Below are positions 1 to 8,279 of a stretch of DNA of 51,055 nucleotides, piece after piece. Source of the stretch: Desulfurococcaceae archaeon. Its GTDB lineage: Archaea; Thermoproteota; Thermoprotei_A; Sulfolobales; Desulfurococcaceae. The DNA is taken from NCBI GenBank assembly GCA_020833245.1, contig JAJHQQ010000002.1:1-51055 (forward strand), given 5' to 3'. Numbering within the stretch: position 1 is the first letter of the stretch; every line of letters begins with the position of its first letter. The notes beneath the pieces are model-generated. The model had not been told where the DNA came from. It saw only the letters and a program-made list of their open reading frames with translations, and ran no database searches. Made by a program: the position numbers and the translations under genes.

Positions 1-657
1 CTATACACCAGCCACTGGTCCGACCTATTCTATGTCGTGGAGTTGCTGTCGAGCTACATGGATCCCGTCGAGTACTACAGGCCCTACTCGTCTCTAACTG
101 GTCTAGTAGCCGTGAAGCTCGTCTTCAACTGCACGGGCTACACCCTGTACGAGCTACACCCACTACCAATGAGCGAGAGAGACAACGAGGGGTTGACGAA
201 GCTCAATATAACTCTCTGCATGCCCCACTACTACCTCATACCGCCAATTGAGCTAAGGCTTGCCTCCAATAAGACCTTCGAGGAGACGGTGGTGGCGATC
301 CACAACCCATGCACCAACGCGAGCGAGGAGGCCGTGGTTCCCTTGAACATTCTCACTTATGCACCAACAGCGAGGCTGAACATATTTACACGCGCGGAGA
401 GCGTGTATAATCTAACAATATGGGGCCACGCTAACGACTCGGTAGACTACTCTCTCGAAAGCCAGGTAGTGGATGAGAAATGTAGCTATGACCCGGGGCT
501 GAATAAAACCGTCTGCAATGTGACTATATACAGTAAACATATTATTAATGTAAACTACACGCTCGTAATAGTGGTTGATAACGAGACAATACTCGAAGAC
601 TATAAGGGCACAATTGATCAGAGCCATGATCACTATGAATCGATCTATAAACACTAA
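1..657 (+). CDS. Sequon-rich extracellular protein, 3' part
   Basis: The frame is open from base 1 to a TAA at 655-657, so this is probably the C-terminal part of a longer gene; the first possible start inside the window is GTG at 37. I do not recognise a family. The visible ~218 residues hold about ten N-x-S/T sequons (for example NCT, NIT, NAS, NLT, NDS, NVT, NYT, NET), several cysteines and a beta-type composition. No membrane segment follows to the C-terminus, which ends in a polar, His-rich tail. The sequon density suggests a secreted or S-layer-associated N-glycoprotein (inference). It is head-to-head in nothing and converges on the aTrm56 gene. Confidence 0.6.
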   Translation, partial: LYTSHWSDLFYVVELLSSYMDPVEYYRPYSSLTGLVAVKLVFNCTGYTLYELHPLPMSERDNEGLTKLNITLCMPHYYLIPPIELRLASNKTFEETVVAIHNPCTNASEEAVVPLNILTYAPTARLNIFTRAESVYNLTIWGHANDSVDYSLESQVVDEKCSYDPGLNKTVCNVTIYSKHIINVNYTLVIVVDNETILEDYKGTIDQSHDHYESIYKH

Positions 658-738
658 TCATAGTATAGAATCACGAATACAACATTAAGAAACCCAGGTA
701 AAAGTTCACATTTAGAATACAATCTAAAGAATTGAAAG

Positions 739-1278
739 CTAATGCTCTCTAGTTCTCTTAATGAGTTTTCCTCTGGGTGATGGAGTTATTTCTAGTTTAG
801 CGTTGGGGAATTTTAAGTAGAGTTCTCTGCCCATGAAGAGCCTGTCTAGGAATACTGCTAGTGCTGCTATCTCTGAGTGCGGCTGATGCCCTATAGCTAC
901 ATTGTAATCTGCTATCTCGTAGAAGAAGCCTGGAACCTTCTTTGCACCGACAACTATGAGTAGGTCTCTACTAGTACTCCTAATTTCCTCTATGATGTCG
1001 TCTACGTGTAGCCCATACATAGTTAAGTGGACTATAACACCATTATTCCTCTTCCAGGAAACACAATACTCCTCTGAGTTAACCCCCATTTCAACGTGGA
1101 GATCCCCACCCCACAACTCTAGGACTTTAACAATGCTCTTGTAGACACTCTCGTCTACTACGTCTCCCAGAATAAAACCACTAGCACCAAAAGCCCTCGC
1201 TACTAACGCGACATGAGTAGTTACCCGCTTATCTCTCTCAGGCCTGTGACCATATCTTAAAACGTATATTTTCCTCAT
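739..1278 (-). CDS. trm56: tRNA (cytidine-56-2'-O)-methyltransferase aTrm56
   Basis: A 179-residue SPOUT-class enzyme that uses SAM to methylate the 2'-OH of C56 in the tRNA T-loop, an archaea-specific modification stabilising the elbow. The N-terminus carries the family hallmark YVLRYGHRPERDKRVTTHV, followed by the knotted C-terminal SAM region with VVGAKKVPGFFYEIADYNVAIG around residues 112-132 (two overlapping motifs). Length fits the family. The ATG at 1278 is preferred because it sits directly before the conserved block. It overlaps the 3' end of hflX by 41 nt, so it is probably translated from the same message as MBF1-HflX. Confidence 0.93.
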   Translation of the reverse strand: MRKIYVLRYGHRPERDKRVTTHVALVARAFGASGFILGDVVDESVYKSIVKVLELWGGDLHVEMGVNSEEYCVSWKRNNGVIVHLTMYGLHVDDIIEEIRSTSRDLLIVVGAKKVPGFFYEIADYNVAIGHQPHSEIAALAVFLDRLFMGRELYLKFPNAKLEITPSPRGKLIKRTREH

Positions 1279-2341
1279 TGAGAAACCCCTTTTTACTCAG
1301 TTCAAGACGCACTCTCTCTAATAGTACATTAATGTTTATACCCTTCGTGCAGGATACTGGTATGACGGCGTCACTACTACCAATATACTTTACAACCTCT
1401 TCTAGCACCGGGGTACTAGGCGACACCTTGTCAATTTTATTAAGAGCATATATAACTGGCTTTCCGTGAGCACCTATTTTCCTCAGTATTTCACTCCCAG
1501 TTGCTATCTCATATAAGACGCTGTAAATAGGCTTTGAAGCGTCGACGACGTTTATAATGAGATCGGCCTCAGCGACCTCCTCGAGCGTGGCGTAAAAGGC
1601 CTCAATAATCTCTGGTGGAACATCTCTTATAAAGCCAACAGTATCCACCAGAATAAAGCTCACATCTCTGTAGTTGACTCTGTAAGCTTTAGGCGTTAGT
1701 GTAGTGAATGGCTCGGGGCCTACTGGGAGAGATAAATTAGTTATAGCGTTAAACAAGCTCGTCTTACCTGCACAAGTATACCCTACAATAATGACGTGTG
1801 GTAAACCCAGATCTCTCCTAGCTCTCCTCTGCACGTCTCTAATTAAGCGCAAATTCTCGGCTTCTCTCCTCAGACGAGCCTCTTTTTTCTTCAACATTAA
1901 GTAGTACTTCTCATACCCATACCTACCAGCACCCAGAAAGCCGTGAAGCTCACCTAGCTTAGCGTACCTAATGGCTTCTTTAACTAGTGGCAGAGTGTAC
2001 TTGAGCTTTGCGAGCTCTATTTGCAACAGTGCTTCTCTAGAACCAGCGTGAGCGGCGAAAACCTCTAGTATTAGTAAGACTCTGTCAACGACATCTCTCC
2101 TAATCTCCCTAGCGAGGTTTACTAGCTGAGAGGGCTTTAATCTATCCATTACTATTAACTTGTCAAACTCGAGTTTCTTTAACTCCTCGATTCTCCTACT
2201 AGACAAGTAGGCTTTGCGTGGTTGACTCTTCACTACACTGTAGCCAACTATGTCTCTATCACTATAGAGCGTTTTAACTAGAGCTAACTCCTCGTCAATA
2301 AACCTACTGTACTTCTTAGGTATGACAACATATACTCTCAA
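1238..2341 (-). CDS. hflX: HflX-type ribosome-associated GTPase
   Basis: A 367-residue TRAFAC GTPase of the Obg-HflX group, which binds the large ribosomal subunit in its GTP form. An N-terminal HflX domain (about 1-140) and a basic coiled linker precede the G domain. G1 is GYTCAGKTS near 187-195, with Cys where Asn is usual; G3 is DTVGF at 233-237; G4 is NKID at 301-304; G5 is SCTKG further on. The start ATG overlaps the MBF1 stop by 4 nt (ATGA-type coupling), and the C-terminus overlaps aTrm56 by 41 nt. The three genes form one translation-related operon. Confidence 0.93.
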   Translation of the reverse strand: MRVYVVIPKKYSRFIDEELALVKTLYSDRDIVGYSVVKSQPRKAYLSSRRIEELKKLEFDKLIVMDRLKPSQLVNLAREIRRDVVDRVLLILEVFAAHAGSREALLQIELAKLKYTLPLVKEAIRYAKLGELHGFLGAGRYGYEKYYLMLKKKEARLRREAENLRLIRDVQRRARRDLGLPHVIIVGYTCAGKTSLFNAITNLSLPVGPEPFTTLTPKAYRVNYRDVSFILVDTVGFIRDVPPEIIEAFYATLEEVAEADLIINVVDASKPIYSVLYEIATGSEILRKIGAHGKPVIYALNKIDKVSPSTPVLEEVVKYIGSSDAVIPVSCTKGININVLLERVRLELSKKGFLNEENIRFKIWSQA

Positions 2342-2880
2342 CGCGACCCCTTACTACTCCTCCTACTCAGCTTTCCCGTGTCGAGTAAATCCCCTATTGT
2401 TAAATCCTCGCTAACACTGGGTGAAGAGTACTCTGAGGAGTCCACAACGGGCTCTACTAGCTTAACTCTAAGTACTCTCTCTAGCCTCCTAGCCAACTCC
2501 AAAGTAGGCTTCAACTTGCCGCTCTCAATTCGCCTAATAGTATTCACACTCTCACCCACTTTACTAGCTAGTACCTCCTGGCTCCAGCCTAGCCTCTCAC
2601 GAGCAGTCCTGACTAGTTGATGATAGTTCTCTACTACCTCATAACTCTCAGCACGCTTTAAACTCTGCGAGGTTGATCTATACTCTCCACTAGCTGCAAT
2701 GGGGCGTTTAGATTTAAGTGCACTCGTTGAGGTAATCGCGCTCTCATTGCGTATAGTCGTTTTCTTCGATAGTTTAGAGTAGCAGTCTAGACATATTATT
2801 AAGGGAGAGCCATCGAGAACTACTCTCTTAGCGCTCTTAGCGTCTACTTCTCTACCACACATTTCACAGTAATATGACAC
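2338..2880 (-). CDS. mbf1: Multiprotein bridging factor 1 homologue (aMBF1)
   Basis: A 180-residue protein with an N-terminal zinc ribbon (CEMCG near residue 5 and CLDCY near 30), a poorly ordered Ser/Thr-rich linker, and a C-terminal Cro-type helix-turn-helix (about 90-150) containing GWSQEVLASKVGESVNTIRR. This is the archaeal MBF1 architecture; the protein associates with the small ribosomal subunit and is related to the eukaryotic coactivator. It is first in the operon with hflX and trm56, with a 4-nt overlap to hflX. A purine-rich GGGGGG run about 10 nt upstream serves as ribosome binding site. Confidence 0.9.
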   Translation of the reverse strand: MSYYCEMCGREVDAKSAKRVVLDGSPLIICLDCYSKLSKKTTIRNESAITSTSALKSKRPIAASGEYRSTSQSLKRAESYEVVENYHQLVRTARERLGWSQEVLASKVGESVNTIRRIESGKLKPTLELARRLERVLRVKLVEPVVDSSEYSSPSVSEDLTIGDLLDTGKLSRRSSKGSR

Positions 2881-2935
2881 TCAACCCCCCTTCTTAAAAC
2901 ATACTTATTAGACCATTATATTCACGGGCTTAATT

Positions 2936-4156
2936 ATGAGTAACGACTACGGAGACCCGGAGATCAGTAGTGGCGGGAAAGAAATTGGCGTGCTCATAGA
3001 GAGCGAAGAGGACTACACAAAGTACTTAGAGTTAAGAGTCAAGCAACTAGAAGAAGAGCGCAAGAAGCTACTGCGTAAAATAGATTACTACAGGAGTGAA
3101 ATCGAAAAGCTACTAGCACCACCCCTCATAGAGGCCTATGTTGAGGACTTAATCCCGGATGGTAGAGTAGTAGTAAAGAGCACTAGTGGACCAAATCTCG
3201 TTGTCACCGTCGTTAACGGCGTGGACACCTCGCGCCTAAGACCTGGGTGTAGAGTAGCCTTAAACCAGCGTGGTTCAGCTATAGTCGATATTCTACCAGA
3301 CCGCGCAGATCCTTTAGTACAGTTAATGGAGGTTATAGAAAAGCCCAATGTCAGGTACAGCGATATAGGGGGGCTTGACGAGCAGATCCGTGAGCTGAGA
3401 GAAGTCATCGAGTTACCTCTGAGAAACCCCGAGATCTTCGCTGAGCTGGGTATAGAGCCCCCCAAGGGAGTACTACTGTACGGCCCACCAGGCTGCGGCA
3501 AGACACTACTAGCTAAAGCAGTAGCCGCTGAGAGTAATGCCACCTTTATCGCTCTAGTAGGGAGTGAGCTAGTTCAAAAGTACATTGGGGAAGGAGCTAG
3601 ACTAGTTAGAGAGCTCTTTAATTACGCTAGGCGAAAAGCCCCCGCGATTATTTTCATAGACGAATTGGACTCTATAGCCTCTAGGAGACTAGAAATAGGG
3701 ACAAGTGGCGAGAGAGAAGTCCAGAGGACATTTATGCAGCTACTAGCAGAGATAGATGGCTTCAAGCCACTAGACAGAGTCAAGGTGATTGGCGCGACAA
3801 ATAGAATTGATATTTTAGACCCAGCTATTCTGAGGCCCGGTAGACTAGACAGAATAATAGAGGTTCCCCTGCCCAGTGGAAAGGGCAGAGCGGAGATATT
3901 TCGCGTGCATTTAAGAAGTGTAAAGATTAAGGAGCCTGTGAGTTACGACTTACTCGCCGAGTTAACAGAGGGCTTTACCGGGGCCGAGATTAGATTAGCA
4001 GTAATAGAGGCGGGGTACTACGCAATTAGGTGTGGAAGAAATTACGTTGTCTTCGAGGATCTCTTAAAGGGCATAGAGAAAGTCAAAAATAAAAAGACAC
4101 TAAGAAATTCAGACTATGAACTACGTGGTGGCGAAGTAAAGCTCGTATACAAGTAG
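2936..4156 (+). CDS. pan: Proteasome-activating nucleotidase PAN
   Basis: The AAA ATPase that unfolds substrates and opens the 20S proteasome gate. Visible in order: an N-terminal coiled coil (about 26-60), an OB domain (about 65-125), Walker A GPPGCGKT at 183-190, Walker B IIFIDELD near 238-245, the arginine-finger region and the C-terminal AAA lid. The protein ends in V-Y-K, a proper HbYX motif (hydrophobic-Tyr-any) used to dock into proteasome alpha-ring pockets. Length (406) is normal. It opens a plus-strand operon with a C2-PUA protein and a PAC2 protein. A TATA-like ACTTATTAG lies about 26 nt upstream of the ATG, which suggests a nearly leaderless message. Confidence 0.95.
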   Translation: MSNDYGDPEISSGGKEIGVLIESEEDYTKYLELRVKQLEEERKKLLRKIDYYRSEIEKLLAPPLIEAYVEDLIPDGRVVVKSTSGPNLVVTVVNGVDTSRLRPGCRVALNQRGSAIVDILPDRADPLVQLMEVIEKPNVRYSDIGGLDEQIRELREVIELPLRNPEIFAELGIEPPKGVLLYGPPGCGKTLLAKAVAAESNATFIALVGSELVQKYIGEGARLVRELFNYARRKAPAIIFIDELDSIASRRLEIGTSGEREVQRTFMQLLAEIDGFKPLDRVKVIGATNRIDILDPAILRPGRLDRIIEVPLPSGKGRAEIFRVHLRSVKIKEPVSYDLLAELTEGFTGAEIRLAVIEAGYYAIRCGRNYVVFEDLLKGIEKVKNKKTLRNSDYELRGGEVKLVYK

Positions 4157-4166
4157 GTGTAAACTA

Positions 4167-4649
4167 TTGATAATAAGAAAGCCAACAGAAGACGAGCTAC
4201 TAGAGCTAAGGGGTATTGCAGAGCTACAGTTTAAAATACCGGGTTCCCTGCTAATTCCCGACGACGTGCAAGTAGTTGTTAGTCCTAATACTAACCGTGT
4301 ACGCCTAATCCTAGAGTCTGGGTCTAAATACCTCGCACTGAGAGCCCGTGACTACAGATTTAATCTCTACATTCCAGCAGGAGTAGTCTTAAATAACTAC
4401 CTTCCTCATCCACGCATGAGAGTGTACGTTAAAGACGAGTACGCGGATTTTATAGCTAAGGGTAAGACGCTCTTCTGTAAGCATGTGTTAATGGCGGATC
4501 CCGAGATAGGGCCTTACGACGAAGTGCTCGTTGTAGACTCCACAGGTAAGCTGTTAGCGGTTGGAAGAGCACTAGTCGCGGGGAGAGAAATAGTGTACTA
4601 TAAGCGCGGAGAGGCCGTAAGAGTACGTGAGGGTGTGAGTAGTGGTTAA
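4167..4649 (+). CDS. Stand-alone ArcTGT-type C2-PUA RNA-binding protein
   Basis: A 160-residue protein with a TTG start at 4167, 10 nt after the PAN stop. The C-terminal half (about 85-155) is a PUA domain (RVYVKDEYADFIAKGKTLF, then DEVLVVDSTGKLLAVGRA). The N-terminal half resembles the patch-forming C2 domain of archaeal tRNA-guanine transglycosylase (RGIAELQF near the start, LALRARDY before the PUA). Both normally form the C-terminus of ArcTGT, and the ArcTGT 0.7 kb away lacks them. I infer that this is the tRNA-binding subunit of a split enzyme that reaches G15. It overlaps the PAC2 start by 8 nt. It could instead be a general PUA protein; the C2 match is from memory of the family. Confidence 0.7.
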   Translation: MIIRKPTEDELLELRGIAELQFKIPGSLLIPDDVQVVVSPNTNRVRLILESGSKYLALRARDYRFNLYIPAGVVLNNYLPHPRMRVYVKDEYADFIAKGKTLFCKHVLMADPEIGPYDEVLVVDSTGKLLAVGRALVAGREIVYYKRGEAVRVREGVSSG

Positions 4650-5388
4650 GAGAATCAGGTTTATACCTCTAGTTGAGTCCTTTAAGCTCGACGAGTACAA
4701 GGACTCGTATTTTATCACAGGTTATCACGGATTCGGGCTAGTGGGTTATATTACAACGCGCTACTTAGCTAGAGAGCTGGGTTTGAAGAAAGTTGGTTTT
4801 ATCAAGACAAAGTACATGCCAGACTTTACAATGTACACAAGGGACCACGACTTGATCTATCCGTTCGAGATCTACGCTGACAAGGTAGGGAGCAATAAGG
4901 TCGTTGTCGTAGTTAACAATGCCATTCCAAGCGACGTAGAGAAGACCGCGTACACTGATTTCATAGCCCGCTTCGCTAAGAGGCTGAGGGCTAGAGAGGT
5001 TATACTAGTAGGAGGTTTGGATCAGGAGTACAGGACTCATCCAGATGAGAAGTACCGGTGGGTTCCAATAAACAACCCTCTAACTAAACTCGAAGCTAAT
5101 ATTCTCGAAGACAGGTACATTATGGGGCTACTAGCTCTCACAATGCTGTTCACAAAAGCCTACGGTTTAAGAGGGCTGGTTATACTCCCCTTCACTGAGC
5201 CGTTTAAACCCGATCCACGCGCTAGCGCCATAGCGGTAGATGTTATCGCGAGTATTCTCGGAGTTAAAGTAAAAACAGATAAGCTCATGGAGGAGGCAGC
5301 TCTACTCGAAGCTATTGAGGCTGAAAAAGAGAGATTTAGAAGAACTATTGATGAATTAGAGAAGAGGCCTCGTTCAACTTACATGTAG
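4642..5388 (+). CDS. PAC2-family proteasome assembly chaperone homologue
   Basis: A 248-residue PAC2-family protein (Pfam PF09754 type). Typical features are FITGYHGFGLVGYITTRYL near residues 23-41, a glycine-rich VILVGGLDQ near 125-133, and a helical C-terminal segment (LLEAIEAEKERFRRTIDELE). Archaeal PAC2 relatives help assemble or engage the 20S proteasome, and the operon with PAN supports that role here. The tail ends Thr-Tyr-Met, which resembles an HbYX tail but has Thr in the hydrophobic position. The GTG start overlaps the C2-PUA gene by 8 nt, and the 3' end overlaps the convergent ArcTGT gene by 44 nt. Confidence 0.85.
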   Translation: MVKRIRFIPLVESFKLDEYKDSYFITGYHGFGLVGYITTRYLARELGLKKVGFIKTKYMPDFTMYTRDHDLIYPFEIYADKVGSNKVVVVVNNAIPSDVEKTAYTDFIARFAKRLRAREVILVGGLDQEYRTHPDEKYRWVPINNPLTKLEANILEDRYIMGLLALTMLFTKAYGLRGLVILPFTEPFKPDPRASAIAVDVIASILGVKVKTDKLMEEAALLEAIEAEKERFRRTIDELEKRPRSTYM

Positions 5389-6904
5389 CAGCCTCAATAT
5401 TTGCGGTTTTTATTGCCTCTGAGATCTTCTCAGCTATTCTTCCTCTAAGCCAGGCAGCGGCTAATACTATGACTTTTGAGGGCCTGCCTTCTATAAGTGG
5501 CTTTAAGTGGTTTCTCAGAGCTTTAAAACTAATAGTATTCTTTAAGATACGGGACTCGTGCTGGTAAAATGGATATGTTGAAGTGAGCTCGGGCGGTATT
5601 AAGCCGAGAACAGGGTGCAAGAAGACTATTTTAACATGCTTACACTCCTTGCAGGTCTCGGAGAGAACTCTATACTCGCTCTGAGTAGTATAGGGCTTCT
5701 TATAGGCTGGTAGTATAATAACTAGCTTGCCCCTAATTTGCTTGGAGAGAAGGCTTCCCGCGCCCTCAGCGTTAATGAGGACTTTGGGATTATACTGTGA
5801 AAACTCGCTTACAACTAGTAGGGCTTTGCCGCCTGGGTTTACTCGCGGCGACAATTTCTCTAGGAACCTGAGGTACTTTAGTAAAACAGAAAAAGCCTCT
5901 CTTAGACTTGGATGCGCGTGAGCTCTCCACTCTAACATCTCCCAGAGCCTGTTCTCTTTAATAGCCTGTTTAACACGCTTAATCTCCTCGTATAGCACGT
6001 AGAGATTGTGTAGTGCTAAGAGCTCTTCTCTCTTATAGCGCGGTGCTTCTAGTAGGTCGCGTGGTGTGTACTTTGAGCAAACTGGACAAGAGCATGGGAA
6101 GTACTCGAGCTCACGTATATTCCTAGTACCGTCCTCAACGAGATATCTCCCATCTCTCGCGTACAGCACGTAGCTTGCGGAGTCAAACATGTCTGCACCC
6201 ACCGCCACGAGGAAGGGTATTATCATCGGGTGTCCCACACCAAATACGTGAAGAGGTCTGTCTAGTGGCGTGTTTACCCTCACCGTGGCAACTATCTCTA
6301 CTAGTTCAGCGTACTTGTACTTCTCTAGCATTACTGTAGGTGAACCCGCAGCGTATATGTGATAGGGTAGTCTCGTAGCTAGTTTCGACGATCTCCGCAA
6401 CAGGTCTATATAGGGGGCTCCTTGAACAGGGTACACCCACAGTTGCTCACTATCCTCTATGAGGGGCAGGGACTCTAGTCCGCGCTTATATGTCTCTAAA
6501 ACAGCTTTTTCCGCGTCTTCACGGCTCATTTTACTACCAGTTGGTATGTCTAGTATAACCGCGATGTCTGAGCCTATGGCCTTCTCGTACTCGACAACAG
6601 TCTTGTTATCAACGTCTATATCACCATACACAAGGATCTGGTAGCCGCCGGAATCAGTCATAATGACATTATCCCAGTTGAGCTCACTGTGTATATTCTT
6701 AACTACACCGTGGTTTCTCTTGTAGAATAAGTAGGCGTTTGTAATTATGCCGTTAAACCCCACTTTACTAATAACTCCGAGTTCCGGTACCTGTCTCGCG
6801 GGATCTACTACGGGGAGGACTATTGGAGTCTCTAAAACCCCGTGGCGAGTAAAAAGCCTCCCTATTCTACCCGCCAAGTCTCTTCTCTTGACTTCAAAAA
6901 ACAC
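5345..6904 (-). CDS. tgtA: Archaeal tRNA-guanine(15) transglycosylase, catalytic + C1
   Basis: Exchanges G15 of tRNA for preQ0, the first tRNA-inserted step towards archaeosine. The TIM-barrel domain shows MTDSGGYQ (general acid/base Asp at 84), ADMFDSASY with the nucleophile Asp near 241, and the zinc site CSCPVC at 271-276 with His near 299. A C1-like domain follows (about 350-505, with HPVLGLIPPEL). At 519 residues it is about 60 shorter than full ArcTGT, and the C2 and PUA domains are missing. A matching C2-PUA protein is encoded at 4167-4649. It lies downstream of SmAP3 with a 6-nt gap and ends in a 44-nt convergent overlap. Confidence 0.92.
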   Translation of the reverse strand: MFFEVKRRDLAGRIGRLFTRHGVLETPIVLPVVDPARQVPELGVISKVGFNGIITNAYLFYKRNHGVVKNIHSELNWDNVIMTDSGGYQILVYGDIDVDNKTVVEYEKAIGSDIAVILDIPTGSKMSREDAEKAVLETYKRGLESLPLIEDSEQLWVYPVQGAPYIDLLRRSSKLATRLPYHIYAAGSPTVMLEKYKYAELVEIVATVRVNTPLDRPLHVFGVGHPMIIPFLVAVGADMFDSASYVLYARDGRYLVEDGTRNIRELEYFPCSCPVCSKYTPRDLLEAPRYKREELLALHNLYVLYEEIKRVKQAIKENRLWEMLEWRAHAHPSLREAFSVLLKYLRFLEKLSPRVNPGGKALLVVSEFSQYNPKVLINAEGAGSLLSKQIRGKLVIILPAYKKPYTTQSEYRVLSETCKECKHVKIVFLHPVLGLIPPELTSTYPFYQHESRILKNTISFKALRNHLKPLIEGRPSKVIVLAAAWLRGRIAEKISEAIKTANIEAATCKLNEASSLIHQ

Positions 6905-6910
6905 TTCTCA

Positions 6911-7360
6911 TTAACCTTGCATACCCTTCTTTTTTAACTCAATGTACTTCTTGTAAACACCATATAGTGTTTCAGCCATGGCGCCTGATCCCATAACACC
7001 CTCCTCGCTGACTCTATATCTACCTAGCACTTCCACTGACCTGGCCTCTGGGATGACCTTCACTGCGTGTTCTTGCAGCTTAAGCTCTCTCAGCAAGAAC
7101 TCTTTAAACTCCTCGGGGTCGAACAGCGGCTCTTCTACAGCTATTATCTCAGAGATCCTCTCACCCTTTACAATTATCTTAGAGTACTTTAAACCACTCT
7201 CGTCTGTGACGCTTTTTAGCAGTATATTTAGAGAAGGGTGATCAAACCCTACTAGCACACCCTCGTACTGCTTGCCGTTTACTAGAACTACTCTTATTCT
7301 CCTATCTAGTAGCGTTACGAGCTCGTTTATTAGTCTCCTTGAAGCATCAACTGTGGACAT
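6911..7360 (-). CDS. Sm-like archaeal protein SmAP3 (LSm with C-terminal domain)
   Basis: A 149-residue protein whose first ~75 residues are an LSm fold: Sm1 (VTLLDRRIRVVLVNGKQYEGVLVGFDHPSLNILL, split across residues 16-50) and Sm2 (IVKGERISEII). LSm rings bind U-rich RNA. The extra C-terminal ~70 residues, with ELKLQEHAVKVIPEARSV and an aromatic-basic tail, match the extended SmAP3 type known from crenarchaea rather than the short SmAP1/2. It lies 6 nt upstream of tgtA and is probably cotranscribed with it, linking RNA binding with tRNA modification. Confidence 0.85.
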   Translation of the reverse strand: MSTVDASRRLINELVTLLDRRIRVVLVNGKQYEGVLVGFDHPSLNILLKSVTDESGLKYSKIIVKGERISEIIAVEEPLFDPEEFKEFLLRELKLQEHAVKVIPEARSVEVLGRYRVSEEGVMGSGAMAETLYGVYKKYIELKKKGMQG

Positions 7361-7445
7361 TTAGTCCACCTGTGGTTTCTATTTGATATACAAGTAATTT
7401 TATTTAAAAGCAAATAACTTAACTCTATGTTACTAGGGGATTCCA

Positions 7446-7796
7446 TTGGAAATAGAGTGCAGTATTAAGGAGATTACTCCGCTTCGCGTTCCGAGAATTT
7501 ACAGAGTGAGAGGTGTGTGTAGAGAGGGAGTAGATGAGGTTGAAGTAGAGTTCCACGAAGATGTCGTGAAGAGGCCGTCTCCGGGAGCAGAACTAGTTCT
7601 AAGTATAACTAGTGACAAGGAGACGTGTTTAAACTACTATTTCTGCGCTCACGGCTACGTCCTCTCAAACACGCCGATCGGAGAAATTAACCGAGTAATA
7701 GTATCACTTCACGGTCTACTCGTTGTTTTAAAGAGTAAAAAACCACTAGACTACAAGAGCATGGATCACGTCTACGTGGGGGCGAACATTAAGTAA
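7446..7796 (+). CDS. rpo8: RNA polymerase subunit Rpo8 (RpoG, RPB8-like)
   Basis: A 116-residue protein beginning at TTG 7446, with a GGGG ribosome binding site at 7435-7440. The pattern CAHGYVLSN near residues 60-68 followed by VIVSLHGLLVVL near 79-90 matches the crenarchaeal RpoG/Rpo8 subunit, the archaeal counterpart of eukaryotic RPB8, found in Crenarchaeota and Korarchaeota but not Euryarchaeota. It is monocistronic and diverges from SmAP3 across an A+T-rich gap with promoter-like sequence (ATTTTATTTAAAAGC, 7396-7410). The identification rests on short motifs and size. Confidence 0.75.
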   Translation: MEIECSIKEITPLRVPRIYRVRGVCREGVDEVEVEFHEDVVKRPSPGAELVLSITSDKETCLNYYFCAHGYVLSNTPIGEINRVIVSLHGLLVVLKSKKPLDYKSMDHVYVGANIK

Positions 7797-7952
7797 CCAC
7801 ATCTCAACGGGATCTCTACGAAAGCACTCGCTTTAAGCTAACAGAAAAAGTCAACCTGGGAATTCTTTCACCCTCCTCTCTAAAGTCCAATTTAAAGCTT
7901 TCCCGCGGAGTCGTTTTAAGTACACTCACTTACTCGTTAGGGGGGTGTTAAC

Positions 7953-8279
7953 TTGGCTGAGCGCGAAGTCGTGTTGAGACTTTACCGTGTCTTGAATAGT
8001 AGAGATGTAGACGTTGAGAGCGAGCTGAGAGAGCTCAGTGAGGTTATAAAGACTAGGTCTCAACTTAGTAGGAACGTCGAGTACATTACAATCTCGAAGA
8101 TTAGCAGGGGGGATGTTAAAGGGCTTATAGTTATTAGGGGTAAAGACGAGAGTGTTAGAGAGGAGTCTCAGCTACTTGTTACTCTCGTGAAGTCTACGTT
8201 TAAGACAATAGACGTAGAGACCTATTCCTCTAGGAGTGTCTTCACGACTATCACAGGGGCCATTAAGAATTTTTTCTGA
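7953..8279 (+). CDS. Probable N-terminal part of the HerA-like ATPase (frame 0)
   Basis: A 108-residue ORF starting at TTG 7953 after a strong GGGGGG at 7940-7945. Alone it matches no family I recognise. It has alternating helices and strands (VVLRLYRVLN; LIVIRGKDE; LLVTLVKSTF). Its stop TGA at 8277-8279 directly follows T TTT TTC (8270-8276), a perfect -1 slippery heptamer in phase. The -1 frame continues without a stop into the HerA-like ATPase, which lacks its own normal start until 8384. I infer that the two are one gene of about 470 residues, joined by programmed frameshifting or broken by a mutation or sequencing error. Confidence 0.6.
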   Translation: MAEREVVLRLYRVLNSRDVDVESELRELSEVIKTRSQLSRNVEYITISKISRGDVKGLIVIRGKDESVREESQLLVTLVKSTFKTIDVETYSSRSVFTTITGAIKNFF

